Positions 46,926-58,483 of a stretch of 64,000 nt of DNA are shown in pieces. This DNA is from Hetaerina americana (Eukaryota > Arthropoda > Insecta > Odonata > Calopterygidae). The DNA is taken from contig JAKTNV010000063.1 in assembly GCA_022747635.1 (NCBI GenBank), positions 310,001 through 374,000 of the forward strand. Reading direction: 5' to 3'. The notes below the pieces were generated by a model. That model saw nothing but the letters and a program-made list of their open reading frames with translations, ran no database searches and had not been told where the DNA came from. Every line of letters begins with the position of its first letter. Position 1 is the first letter of the stretch. Both the position numbers and the translations under genes were made by a program.

Positions 46926-47678
46926 CGAGGGTCATCCGGAAAGTAGTACCCGTTCGTGCCGCATGAAGTGCTGACGACGCGAGTAGCCGCTGGACGAGGT
47001 CAGATAGCTTCAGTGGCTTGTCTGCCTTCTCTGAGCCAAGTTGCGTGACGCTAGCATTGCCTGTGTTGTTTCTGTGATTGTTTACAATGTTTAAAAAAAT
47101 TGAGAACGCCGCCAGTTGTGAAGTGAGGGCAGTGATTAAATTCCTCAATGCAAGAAACGTTCGCCCATGTGATATTCATCGCCAATTAAAGGAGGTGTAT
47201 GGAGACAATGTAATGGACGAGTCGTCTGTTCGGCGGTGGTGTCGCAACTTCAACATGGGGAGGGGGAACACACACGACGATGAGCGTTCGGAGAGACCGT
47301 CTGTCATTACAGACCAACTGGTGAGCTCAGTTGACGAATTCGTGAGGAACGATCGGCGCGTCACAATTGATGACATCTGTGAGCATTTTCCCAATGTTTC
47401 TCGAACAATTGTTCATGAAATTGTTAAACACCATCTGCATTATGCAAAAATTTGTGCAAGATGGGTCCCTCGCGTATCTCAATGAGCTGGCGGCGAAGGA
47501 CTATGCAGCAGGAATACAGAAACTTGTCACACGTTATGAAAAATGCCTTAATTTGCTTGGAGATTATGTTGAGAAGTAGTTTAAAGTATCCTCTTTCAAA
47601 TAAAATTTTTTATGTTTGTTAATATTTACTTTTGTGTCTTTATTTCACGAACGGGTACTACTTTCCGGATGACCCTCG
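46926..47678 (+). mobile_element. Internally deleted mariner element (753 bases)
   Basis: Perfect 33-base terminal inverted repeats (46926-46958 and 47646-47678; outer end CGAGGGTCATCCGGAAAGTA) are flanked by TA at 46924-46925 and 47679-47680. Perfect repeats mean a young insertion. The inside keeps the N-terminal half and the extreme C-terminus of transposase and lacks the catalytic domain. It belongs to a subfamily with ends different from the element at 11858. Confidence 0.93.
47087..47485 (+). CDS. Truncated mariner transposase: intact DNA-binding half only
   Basis: From ATG 47087 an uninterrupted frame of 132 codons encodes MFKKIENAASCEVRAVIKFL, VYGDNVMDESSVRRWCRNF, DQLVSSVDEFVRNDRRVTI and VSRTIVHEIV, ending at KICARWVPR and a few extra residues. 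This is the complete paired helix-turn-helix region that binds the terminal repeats. The linker WVPR motif is also present. The frame then meets the deletion junction (about 47460-47490). The C-terminus (YAAGIQKLVTRYEKCLNLLG, then DYVEK) continues in another frame to 47579. The three catalytic aspartates are absent, so it cannot cut DNA. If expressed it could still bind mariner ends and compete with active transposase; that is inference. Confidence 0.75.
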   Translation: MFKKIENAASCEVRAVIKFLNARNVRPCDIHRQLKEVYGDNVMDESSVRRWCRNFNMGRGNTHDDERSERPSVITDQLVSSVDEFVRNDRRVTIDDICEHFPNVSRTIVHEIVKHHLHYAKICARWVPRVSQ

Positions 47679-47680
47679 TA

Positions 47681-48490
47681 TCTTCCTCGTGATACTGGTC
47701 GGCAGCGTCCGCCTGCATCCAATCCAAAATGAATCCAACAGAACGATCACAAGCAGTCAAAGAAAAAACTATCTAATTCTCCCTCAAATCCATGAATTAT
47801 TTTCTCTTTTGACAAAGCAACCTTCTCCGAGACTTAACTGAACAATAACGTGAATTTTCGCCACTATCAACCTAAAGGTTAGCGGAGCTCTTTTGCTATT
47901 AAGAATTCATCCTTCGGCAATACGCCCATCGAATACAGAGACTACTCAGAGGATAGTTTGGGCTGAAATTTGTGTAAAACTTAAGTTCACCGGCTAGTTT
48001 CCGAATCTGGAGAAATTTTCCGCAGTTACATTTGTATCCGTTCTACCGGCAGCGATTAGAATTCATATCAGTGGTTCGATCCGACCACTTCCTCCGAGAT
48101 GAACTCGTTAATAAATGAATTCATTCATTTACGAGTTCATTCAGCCATTCATCGTCTTTACAAGTATACTGCAGTGTCGTTGGCGATGATTTTCTGGCTG
48201 GTAATTTTCGCGGGCATTACACCATTAAAATAAGCTCTAGATTTATAGTATGTATCCCTTACTTGAAAATTGGCAAAAACCTCACGACTTGTTTTGACAC
48301 ACATAATATCACAGAAACCATGTAGGCTTGACTATTTCAAACATCATCAACGGATGATGTTGTGAAACAATGAAACTTCGGACAAGTCCGATAAAATTTT
48401 ACGCTGAAAAAATAAGTCAGTTTCATTATTACAATAAAGCCATTCCACGAAAATACGGTCGACAATATCAATTTAAACAAACTCGTATCT
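47681..48490. other. No gene; small palindrome
   Basis: AT-rich. An imperfect palindrome built on GAACTCGT and ACGAGTTC lies at 48102-48142. No coding sequence recognised. Confidence 0.45.
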
Positions 48491-48696
48491 ACCTTTTTTT
48501 CGGCTGCACGTGTACATTTCCATCCCGTTGACTGAGACTCTAAGGGACCACGCCGAGTCCTCCTTTGGGAGAGGGAAAGGGAGGAAGAGGGAGATCGCGA
48601 TGCCCTCCCTCCCCTTTGCCCTGCACCCCCGCCTCCGTCCAGGGCCCTGGGAGTTTGGAACAAAGCGAACTAGCCAGCCGTTAAAGGCGCGCTCAC

Positions 48697-48797
48697 CTTT
48701 CTTCCGTGGGACAACGGCGCCGATGACGAATCCCTTCTTGTCCTTTATGACTTCCTGCACCGTGGAATGGCAGACCATGCAGCCAACCCAAAAAGAT
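48697..48797 (-). CDS. Candidate coding exon of unknown protein
   Basis: On the minus strand an AG acceptor (GGTTTTCTTTCTCGGAG) opens at 48797. A good donor (AAAG then GTGAGC) closes at 48697. The frame FWVGCMVCHSTVQEVIKDKK then GFVIGAVVPRKK is open, with G or C at about two thirds of third positions, similar to the firm gene in this window and unlike the AT-rich flanks. The open frame extends further in both directions (48907 to 48473). The downstream part becomes Arg/Gly-rich and less protein-like, which supports splicing at 48697. I recognise no family. Confidence 0.27.
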
Positions 48798-48799
48798 CT

Positions 48800-49770
48800 C
48801 CGAGAAAGAAAACCCATAGTGTTGTCACACGAAGCGACCCTTTTGCTCTGAGGCAAATAACTCGCGGGGGTGAAAGTTTTGCAGGAAGTGGCCGACCCCG
48901 CGGGCAAAGAGGTCCTCCGTTTACAACACCGCTCTCTTCTCCGTTAACGGCATTTCTAGAGTAACGTCTTCTTTATCAGCAATGTAGCTGTGAAACTAGT
49001 CCCCTTCACATGCTCATGCTGGTCAGTTATAATTGTGACGGCTATCGAGCAGTGTTAGGCTTAGACATGTCACAGCACTTACTTCAAGAACCTTCCTTTC
49101 GGACTACCCGTTTATCTCAGTAATGAGACCGATGTTGGATATCTATTTTAATAAAAACTTAGGATCGGAATAATTTACATCTTCATCCGATGCCCATATT
49201 CTCTGTCTGCTACTTCCGATTTTTCACGGGTTTTCCTCCAGATCCTCTCTTCATCTGAAAATAAATCCACCTGACGTGTCGCTATAGTCGTCTCATTTCC
49301 TGTGAAATAAATTTCCCTCATGTATGGAAAATTGCATCTTTCTAAAAACAAAATTAAAAGCTAATGCAAAATGGTACAATTCATCACTTCCCTGAAACGC
49401 TATGATAACAGTCCTCCCTTTCAATGCTTTTATCCGTGAATATTTAATTACTTCCGCTCCTTCACTTATATCACCGACTCAAAACTGTTTTATTCCAGGA
49501 ATCAGTGATGTCACAACCTTTGGATTATACGAGACGATATTTGGCTCGTACAGCGTCATATTACTTCAATAATCGAACATTCCCCCAAACGTAACTCCTA
49601 CTACAATGACTCTTCCTGAGCAATTGACACGGACGGCCGATTGAATGCAAATTTAATGTAAATTATACATTAAACTCACAGTGGACGAATGCCGACGCTC
49701 GGTTTCTCTCCACCCTTCCTCTATACACCGACATTTATACCTTTGTCAAATAGTCTTAACCCTTTCCCAT
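48800..49770. other. No gene recognised
   Basis: GC-richer up to about 48960, then AT-rich. A partial match to the SINE family B 3' part (ATGCCGACGCTCGGTTTCTC) lies at 49688-49720. Confidence 0.4.
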
Positions 49771-50062
49771 GGGGGATCGGGATGGTGCGGTGGCTAACGT
49801 ACAAGCAGGTTCGAATCCCGGAGGCGGCTGATATTTTTCAGTGGTATCCCGATCCCTCCTTGGAGTGTTTCGTGGAGAATACTTTGAGTGAGTACGACGT
49901 CCGTCGGATGGGACGTTAAACTGCGGAACCCTTGGCGCCTTTCGACAAGAGTAGGCTAATGCCGACGCCGGGTTACTCCCCACCCTTCCTTTCCCTTTCC
50001 AATCTCTAATGGCGCAAATGACCTCAGCTCTCGGTCGCCTCCCCTAAAAACTACAACTACTA
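49771..50062 (+). mobile_element. tRNA-derived SINE, family B, copy 2
   Basis: GATGGTGCGGTGGCTAACG and CAGGTTCGAATCCCGG form the tRNA-like head, shortened between the boxes. The body has GTCGGATGGGACGTTAAACT and GGCGCAAATGACCTCAGC, ending in an (ACT)n run. The flanks CCCTTTCCCATGG and CCCTCTTCCATTGG look like a target duplication with a few changes. Confidence 0.78.
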
Positions 50063-50212
50063 CCCTCTTCCATTGGTGTAAATCTTCAGCTTTCGATCGC
50101 TTCCCTTACTACTCCTCTTGCACAATGTGGAATGTTGCTAAAAATATAAAAAGAATTGATGCTATCAGCTGTACGTCCTAACGTGACTGCTTAACAATGA
50201 ATAAGATTGTGG

Positions 50213-50485
50213 GTAGTAGTAGTAGTATTGAGGGGAGGCGACCGACTGCTGAGGTCATTTGCGCCATAGGGGATGGACAGGAAAGGATGAAGGGTGGAGA
50301 TACACCCGGCGTCGGCATTAGCCTACTCTTAACGAAAGACGCCAAGGGGTCAACAGCTTAACGTCCCATCCGACGGACGGCGTACTCACTCAAGGTGCCC
50401 TCCACAAAGCACCTCAAGTAGGGATCGAGATACTTCCGAAAAATATTCAACACCGCCGGGATTTGAACCCGGGCCCTCTGGGTGG
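50213..50485 (-). mobile_element. tRNA-derived SINE, family B, copy 3 (5' truncated)
   Basis: Minus orientation, tail outermost at 50213 ((GTA)n), body in the same order as copies 1 and 2, and a good B box (GGGTTCAAATCC in minus reading, near 50465). The A-box part is lost: the match stops at 50485, exactly where the perfect palindrome 50486-50588 begins. It faces copy 2 as a 150-base-spaced inverted pair. Confidence 0.78.
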
Positions 50486-50588
50486 ATATACTTCTATCAA
50501 TGGTAAAATTTCCATGGTCACATTAGGGGATAAGATTGTGACATCACCTAATGTGACCATGGAAATTTTACCATTGATAGAAGTATAT
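50486..50588. repeat. Perfect 42-base palindrome with 19-base spacer
   Basis: The arms 50486-50527 and 50547-50588 are exact reverse complements (outer end ATATACTTCTATCAATGG). The spacer is 50528-50546. The left edge coincides with the truncated end of a SINE. No match to other repeats in the window. Confidence 0.95.
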
Positions 50589-51290
50589 AGTAAAATATTG
50601 ATATCATGTCTATAAAAATAAAGAATAGAAGGATTTAAAAAAAATATGTTTAAGTATTCATTCCTCAACCAGAAGGGAAGGAATGATAGAATTTTTAAAC
50701 AAATTTTGGAGATATTTCGAGAAGACGAAAACATTTTAATAGACTGGCTGTAGGTATAAGAATAAGGAAAAATTCAATTTCCTTGTTTTATCCATAACAG
50801 TGTATGATATTAATTAAGAATTCGAATCGACTATCCTACTCCATGTTCAGCTCTTGGGGCATGTGCGATGCGTTGACTTTCTAGCTCAATATTCACAAAA
50901 ACTTCATGACACGACACAATGAAAATCATCATAATTTCGGAACCCTAGTCACAAAGCAAAAAGTGCTGAAATTGAAAGAATTAAAAACCCCTTGATTAAT
51001 TGGTCAAGATTCTAAGAAAAAATACCCTACGATAAAAAATTCTACCCCAAGCTTTTTAAAAGATCCAATAAAAACTAAAGGCGCGATTTATCCGATGTGA
51101 CATTTTTCAAGATATGAAAATCTGGTTGATTCTTTGACTCGACTTAAATGGCTTGAAAATTATAAATATTTTCTTTCCAAGAAGGAGAACCAGGAAGCAA
51201 AGCTTTCCAAGCACCATTTCCTCGAATAAATTCCTGAAAATACTCCCCTCTTTGGAGATTGCTCTGAGAGGCAGCAGCGCCGACCGTTTA
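50589..51290. other. No gene recognised
   Basis: AT-rich spacer between the palindrome and the LINE 3' end. Nothing supported. Confidence 0.4.
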
Positions 51291-53085
51291 CATCTACATC
51301 TACATAATACCCAGCAAGCCGCCGCAGGGGCGTATGGAGGGGGGTGTTAGGTCACCAACCGTAAAAAGGAGCAATCCCACATGCAAAACAATAACATGGA
51401 AAATTACACCCCCAGCAGCGCAAACACTCATGCAAAAATCCCTTCATCCAACACTCATGCAAACACATATACCGACCAAGCAAAACCAACAGTCAGCTGC
51501 ACCCCAGGATTCAGCAAAAAAGCCATCCAACAACACACAAGCCAGGACACAACAAGCAAGAATGTGAAACACCACCACCACATGAACATGCCACACAAAA
51601 CACTATACCCCCCGAGGAGACTGTGAAAGGCAGGGTAATTTCACACCATTTAGTAATGCAATCTAAATCCTGCGCTAGAATAAAACGATCCTCATCCCAA
51701 GATATCTCCCGATAGATCACCGTGTCATCCGCGAACATCCTAATTTTACTTTTCACTTTGCGGTTCAAATCGTTAACAAAAATCAAGAAAAGCAACGGCC
51801 CGATTACACTTCCCTGAGATACCCCCGAGATGACTCGGACGCTGTCAGAACTAGCGCCATCAAGGACTACCCTCTGTTCCCGCTCTGAAAGAAAATCTTT
51901 AAGCCAATTTATTGCGCCCTTGTTTTTACCAGCGATCTTTAATTTATGAATGAGTTTACCATGGGGAACCTTATCGAATGCCTTTTGAAAATCTAAGAAG
52001 ATTGCATCGACTTGCCTACCTCTCTCACCCGATAATAGTAAGTCATGTATAAATAATCCTAATTGGGTTTTGCATGAACGGGTTTTCCTGTATCCGTTTT
52101 GATTGTAACTTAAAAAGTTAATGCTATCAAGATGGCTCATTATTGAACTGACAATTATGTGCTCTAAGAATTTGCAACAGAAGTGAGAGATACAGGTCTG
52201 TAATTACTGGGGTCCTCCCTGTCGGCACTTTTAAAAATAGGCGTTATTTGTGCGGTTTTCCAAATCTTAGGTACTTTGCGCTCTGCGAGGGATTTGTTAA
52301 ATATAAATTCAAGGTACGGGGCAATGTTTGGAGCTAAATGTTTTATCACCCTAGCTGGTATATTTTCGGGACCCGGGGATTTGTTGGGTTTAATCTCATT
52401 AAGCAATTTAAGAATTTCTTGTTGGCCAGCTGTTATTTTTTCCATGGGTTGAGTGTGTGTTGTTTCTTGGAGGTATGCGGTGCCAACATCGTTCGTGAAA
52501 ACGCTTTGGAAGAATGAATTTAGGATGTTAGCTTTACCGTCACTGTCTGTATGAATTATATTGCTACAATCCCTTAAGCAAGCCACGGTTTTTTTACTCC
52601 CATTTACTTCCCTAACATATGACCAGAAAGCTTTGGGGTCAGTGTCCAAGTATCGCAAAGTACTTTGCGTTTTAAGTCCAGTAAGGCGCTACGTAATTGT
52701 GTTTTGGTATCAATTTTAGAGGATCTATATGTGTCCCATAATTATTTATTCTCAGGGGATGATGTGTTCACGCCTGCCCTCTTTACCTTAGAGTGTAGCA
52801 CTCTCTACTTTCGAAGGGCTTTTCTAACGTCTTTATTGTACCACCTGGGGTCGCGATTTGCTTTAACGTATTTTATAGGGATGAAATCTGTGATGCCTTT
52901 TTGCATAATATTGACAAATTCTGTCCAAGTTTCTTCCACGTTGGCATGACTTAAGCGGGTTTTGAACTCGGGTAGTGAAGAGTTTAATTGATTGGCAAAA
53001 GTTTCAAAGTCTGCTTTGTGGTAATTATGAATTTTTCTTTTTGGTTTAACAATCTTTTTTATTTCTATGATACACTAATAATACG
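51291..53085 (-). mobile_element. CR1/L2-like LINE, 5' truncated
   Basis: In minus orientation: part of the linker after the endonuclease (about 53060-52665; DPRWYNKDVRKALRKSR), the reverse transcriptase (52658 to about 51640), then a GT-rich 3' untranslated part with GCATGAGTGTTGGATGAAGG and a terminal (TAGATG)n repeat at 51291-51305. Short terminal tandem repeats instead of poly-A are typical of the CR1/L2 group. The endonuclease is missing. The RT runs into the 3' untranslated part just after KWCE, so the end of the RT was lost by internal deletion. Confidence 0.85.
51640..52658 (-). pseudogene. CR1/L2-like reverse transcriptase pseudogene
   Basis: Motifs in order: LNEIKPNKSPGPENIPARVI, ITPIFKSADREDPSNYRPV, SLTSV, one single-base frameshift near 52165, KFLEHIIVSSIMSHLD, NQNGYRKTRSCKTQL, DAIFLDFQKAFDKVPHGKL (motif A), ISGVSQGSVIGPLLFLIFVN (motif B) and RMFADDTVIYR (motif C, FADD intact). 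Apart from the one frameshift the two halves are clean, so decay is recent. The thumb region is deleted. Confidence 0.85.
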
Positions 53086-54289
53086 TTCTCGCGTTTTTGT
53101 AAGAAATAGGTTTACCAGAAGTTAACATAATTAGCAAGATTCGGTCCAAGCATTCGAAATAAAATGTTGCATTATAAAAACATTCAAATTATGACATTTA
53201 TTTCTTTTATATTTTTAAATTATGATCCAAACGGCGGCAATATCGCCTGATATCCAGTTTTGCTTCCTTGCTCAGCTATAGAGGTTTTGTATTTCATCGA
53301 TATATTACGAATTTTTCGCCGTAGTTATTTCTTTATCGTAATATTTGCTTGAACTTCCCTTCCTTTATGTAATACGCATCAGTAGGAAAACGTTGATATG
53401 CTAAATAAATCGATAAATATTTATCAAGGCAAATCTTTATTGTTTGCAGCTTACAGTCCATGTTAACTGAGTATTTGGGATCAGGAAAAGCAGCCGAGCT
53501 TCACTTACTTGTATGTAAGAAAAGAAAACATACCCCTATGGCGTAAAACTTCAAAAGGAACCCTTTTACCAGGAATTAGCAGAACGGAAACCTTTGCTCC
53601 TCCGTGATTAGTGGGTGAACCCTTCCTCACTTAAACATTCCTTAAAACTACGCACTTTCTATTTTCTTTCTCGGCGACCAAAACGGTTATTTTCCTCCTT
53701 CCGCCTCGTTAACGAAAATTATCCATATTTAATTACATAATGATTACAAGTGTACCATTTTAATTCATTAAGAAATGTAATGATAAAATGAACTCCTTCA
53801 GCACGAAAAAAAGAGGTGTTCCTGTTGCAATAACTTCAAAAGAGATCACCCAATCCGTGATCATTTTTTTCTTTCCCGTTATGTATTCGTACTTTTCACC
53901 GTAATGTGTTTATCACTATCACGCACGCACACACACACCCACACATTTATGTGAGCACAAACACACGCATAACCTCAAAAAGTGAAAAAGAGGAAAGAGG
54001 AAGACCTTAAGAGGAATCTTCGGAGACTGAAATCGACCCATTCACGTCTCAAAAAATCTTCGTAACTTCTTTTTTGTCTCTACCAATCTTACTTCACCGC
54101 ATGCATCATTATGTAACAAGTGTGCATGCATACACCATTACACTTCAGCAGCACGCGTGTGCTTGCGTCTGCATATTTTTTCCCACGCACGCATTTTTTT
54201 TCAAGAGTCCTCGTTCAGTCGATCAGAAAATGTGGAGTGAGAAAACTCTAATCTAGGTAATTCAGTTTCTGTAAATTCACCACGTCCTC
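53086..54289. other. No gene recognised
   Basis: AT-rich DNA with a CA-rich tract at about 53922-53968. No coding sequence seen. Confidence 0.45.
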
Positions 54290-54900
54290 GTGCCGTTATG
54301 GCTCACTCCCGGTAATCTGCGGTGAATGTCTCTCCGTGGGACTCCGAACGAAGGCGTGTATTGTCTCGCGAGGGTCCATAAAGGAGGAGACACCGGACGC
54401 TCTGCCCGCGGGGTCGGTCTGGAAGAGAGCACACTGGGGGGGTGGTGGGCCTCAACGGAGCGAAAGGGGCGCTCGGATTGCGCGGATGAAAGCGAAAGAG
54501 AGGATGGGGTGGGGCGGAGGAAGAGATGGGGAAAAAAAGAGAAGTGTGAGAAAACTGGTCGGGGAGGATTCTCGAGAGGGGGGGGGAGTGATGGGAAAGG
54601 AAGAAAGTGAGAGTGTACGGCCGGTCTCGATGAGCCAGGGTGGGCAAGGAGGCAAAGGGGACGAGGGGAGGGCCGTGGGTTTTTATTGGAAGAAGAGAAC
54701 GGCACAGAGATATAAGCGGGGTCGCTGCACGGGGCGCAGGGCACTTAGAGGAAGCGAGGCCGGGTGGTGAGAAGTTGCTGGCGAGGATGTCGGACGGTCT
54801 CTCGAGCAGGATGAGTCATCAAAGGCGCCGGGTGAGTCGAAGTGAGGATCTGCATCCTCGGGGAAGTGGTGCCTTAGCGAAGCAGTAACGGGATAGGAGG
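54290..54900 (+). promoter_or_regulatory. GC-rich promoter-like block with TATA box and possible first exon
   Basis: A 600-base GC- and purine-rich block has TATAAG at 54711-54716 (GAGATATAAGCGGGG). An ATG follows 70 bases further on at 54787. The short frame MSDGLSSRMSHQRRR ends in a good donor (CGG then GTGAGT) at 54831/54832. The layout (TATA, short leader, short coding first exon, GTGAGT) copies that of the firm gene at 35431. No second exon can be recognised in the window, and the peptide is not a signal peptide. Other frames in this block are Arg/Gly- or Pro/Ser-rich composition artefacts. Confidence 0.3.
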
Positions 54901-55094
54901 GGGGGGAGGTGCGTAATATGCAAAAAGGGGGGGCAGTGCCAATATGTGCCGGTGTATCTTCCTGTTTGTGAAGTGTGACTGTGAACTGGGATAAGCGAGT
55001 TCTGGAAGTTCTTTGTTTTGCTGTGCGTCTCTCAAATTTAGTCGATATTACGTCGGCCATACATGGTTTGAATAAAAAGCATGGGGAAAAGTTT

Positions 55095-55565
55095 CGGAAA
55101 AATAGATTCATTTCAGGTATTGCTGCAATGCCACAAAATTCTTCAAAGCACATCCCTTAAGAACGTCGCCACACACTTTTGCCCTTGCGGCTTTTCCACG
55201 ACTCGAAGTTTTTTTGTCTGGTGGATTCCGGAAGGTCCTGAAGGGTGCCCGTGCAAAATTCTTTGACGACCCTTAGGGTCCCATGGTGGTGGTGTCCTTG
55301 GGTGGATGGTGGATTTCACTTTTGGGAATAGGAAATTATCTGCTGGTGCGAAGTCGGGACTGTGAGGGGGATGGGAAATCGTCGCGATGACGTTGCAGAA
55401 GGTCTTCGCAAGCAGACTGCTCTTGGCTGTCCATCTTTAGACTTCCGAAACCGAGATTTAGATCTTTCGCATCTCCAAATTTTCATTGATATTGGTACAC
55501 TGTCACTGTCTTACCAATGCCAATAATACGATCTGCAATCATTGTACACACTTAACAACCGAAGG
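55095..55565 (-). pseudogene. Mariner transposase relic
   Basis: Minus strand. IADRIIGIGKTVTV (end of the DNA-binding part, near 55540) is followed after a short stretch by CEDLLQRHRDD, SPDFAPADNFLFPKVKS, and then in another frame HHHGTLRVVKEFCTGTLQDL and NFESWKSRKG, the usual C-terminal part of a mariner-type transposase. Most of the catalytic domain is deleted and stops are present. Terminal repeats were not found. It is another subfamily again. Confidence 0.65.
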
Positions 55566-58483
55566 TCTGAATTTAACACTTCGCGCACACATCAGGCAAA
55601 AATTGCTACAGATATTTTTTTATACAAACCTTGTTTAACGTTTGGCTAAAATAACTCGCAAGAGGCCAAAAGTCGAGCAATACATTTATTTGAGATAAGT
55701 TAACTCTCATTTTCACTTCGCGTACCCAGGGACTCTCATCCCAGAGTTTGTTGAGCAATTCCGCACCCTTTTCTTTCTTTCGAAGCAGTTTTTGACAATT
55801 TGGACGTCTTTTATATGTGCACTCGTATTCCTTAAATCCTTAAGTTTTGGAATCCTCACATAATATGCGGTGTATTTTATCTGCAGAAAAAGTATTTTTC
55901 ACTTTTTATTCGCTTCATTTTCTAGCTACGCACTCGTCAGACGAAATGCATTCATGATTCAGGGCGACTACGAAATACTCAGGGATTAAAAATTATGGGT
56001 CTTCATGTTAGTGCGTCATAAGTTACATAGTTAATACATGTTAGAGACAAAATTTGAATCAAGTAGCAGAGACGCAGAAGTTTATTAGAATATCTAGGCG
56101 TTTTCCAAGTGTGTAGAAATCCTAAATCCCGTGTTTTCAGAAATGTATTATATACAATTTTTTAGCATTCCGTGTAATTAAATGCATATTTAGCCAGTCA
56201 TTTTTCAGTATCACTTGTTCTTTTTTTGTAAGTGGAGGATCTGTTGAAAAACAGCATTATATTGTTTTTGATTTGTTATCCCTGCTTATTATTATATTTA
56301 CGTATAAAACGTCAAGTATATATGCGAAGGGCCAAATTGAGGGATGCTAGAAAACATTTTCATACATTGAGCTCAAACTATCGATTATCTTTAAAATAAT
56401 ATTTGTATTTTGGAGCCGCAGACGAAAATATTGCACATTAATATTTTATATTGATTATCTTACTATATTTTCATCATATAGAATTGCCCATTTCACTTAC
56501 ATAATTTTGTTTTTGTGATTGAGAATTCTTACTGCAGTGTCCCTATTATTATTATCTTCGGTGATATGAAATGACGAATCCCTCCGAAATCTCTCGGGTA
56601 TCTTTGTACGAAATAGCTTGACCAAGGAAGAAACCAGCCTCTCATTAGCCTTGGAATATCAGACCCCATGAACTTCGACCCCACTCCGATGAAGAAGCAG
56701 GGACGGAAGCGGAAGGAAGGAAGGAAATAGTTTTGTTTCGAATCCGAGAGACACGGAACGAGGAGTTCAGAGTTTCCTTTCATTCCGCCACGGAAAGGCA
56801 TACAACCATCGGCTATTGGTTCATTCTACTGGGGGGAGGATAAACTCGATATACCGACGAAACTTTTACAAAACTCCCTTTTATCTTGCTTACATTCGGT
56901 CTTCGGAGAAGGACGATTGGCAAAAAAGCAGTGAGGGAAAAAATTTCGTCAACTGATAAGAAATATCGTAAAATCGTCGTAAATAAACGATTGACATAAT
57001 TCGTCGTAAATAAACGATTTGACAATATTTCTCCTGTATATAGTATTCCCCAACTAAATCACAAAGCTCTCCATCCACGCTTATCTCGATGGTTGAAGAT
57101 GTTCTGGCCATACACGGATCAATAAATGCTCATAAATGAATATAAATGATGTCATAGGTTGGAAAACTTTCATATCACGTAGGTATATATGGACCATTTT
57201 TTTAAATATGAGATAGTGTCGTATCTTCATCTCTCTGAAAGGGTAATAGGAGGAGTTTAAAATTGACAATATTAAAATAAAGATCGACTGATACAAGTGA
57301 GAGCGATGTGTCGGGATTTATAACAGTCTTTTTGGTCAAAATGTTTTGCAATAATTCAAATGAACAGCAATTTGATGGAAGGGGGGGGGGGGAGAGATCC
57401 TCACGGTTCATGTTAAATGCCCTGCATTACTCCTCCATTAGCAAAATAAATGTCCGTAATCTATTATGAAAGAGTCCCGAAAAATACGTTCACTCGAATC
57501 TCTGGTGAATGATGTGGCCATAACTCAGCGATCGTGGCCTTTCTGAGGAATGAGAGGACTCGTATTTAACTGTTAGCATTCAATTGATTCATCTGGTTCA
57601 GAAAGGTATAATTTGAATGAAATAATGCTTCTATAATCGGGAGGGAAATCAATATTTCCATCTCGATCCGTAAATTGTGTATTCGCGTGTCCTCATCCAT
57701 CACTTATCCCTTTAATTTTGGCGCTTTAGTCCAATTATTTTGATTATATTCCTGATTTTCATGATATTTTTTTACTTTAATTGTTTTCATTAAAAATAAT
57801 GAACTCATCGTTTCAATTACAGTTATTGAAACAAACTATCAAGAATTTCTCTTTTCTGAGAATTTTCAAAATTTTTCCGAAGCTTTACACGTCCTTAAAA
57901 AATTTTGTTTGAGAAAACACTGGCCAAAAAATGTAGTTGTTGAAACCGATTATTTGGTATGACTAGAAACGGTTGCTACTCCGATTGTGATTTAGAAAGC
58001 CAATTATGACACGATGAGGTACGCGTCGAAAGTACAAGTAAGTCCTGAAGAATATCGAGTAATTACAACATTTTGGTCCTGATTTCTCTTTTGATTGAAA
58101 TCTACAGGTAATGAACTCTGAAGGAACATTAATTTTATAGAAAATGAAAACAAATTTCAGAAAACAGCGAGATGGAGTTTTTATAAAATAGGAATATTTT
58201 TTAACACAAATGACGGCTGTTGGGAAAAATGAAACATTTTTCTAAGCCACCAAAATAAGTAAAAAATAAGGAATGATTATCCTTATAACAGCTAATATTG
58301 ACATTAAGTTGAAAATATCAAATACATATATTTACTCCTCAACTTCCTACTACTAAAATTACTATTTTCTGATTTCAATTTTCATTAATGCTCATTCTAT
58401 ATTCTACAGAACGTATCTTTTTTGCTTTGTGTGGTGAGGAAAATGGATTAATTATAAGCAAATGAATGAAATATTTCACAGTC
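55566..58483. other. No gene recognised
   Basis: Long AT-rich stretch with short frames only. A G-run lies at about 57381-57392. GC-richer spots at 56570-56800 have open frames (90 codons on minus) with no motif. Confidence 0.45.

Noticed and set aside
54277..54744. Pro/Ser-rich and Arg/Gly-rich frames on both strands
   Set aside because: Purine-rich DNA gives open frames on both strands, and no motif or conservation evidence is available.
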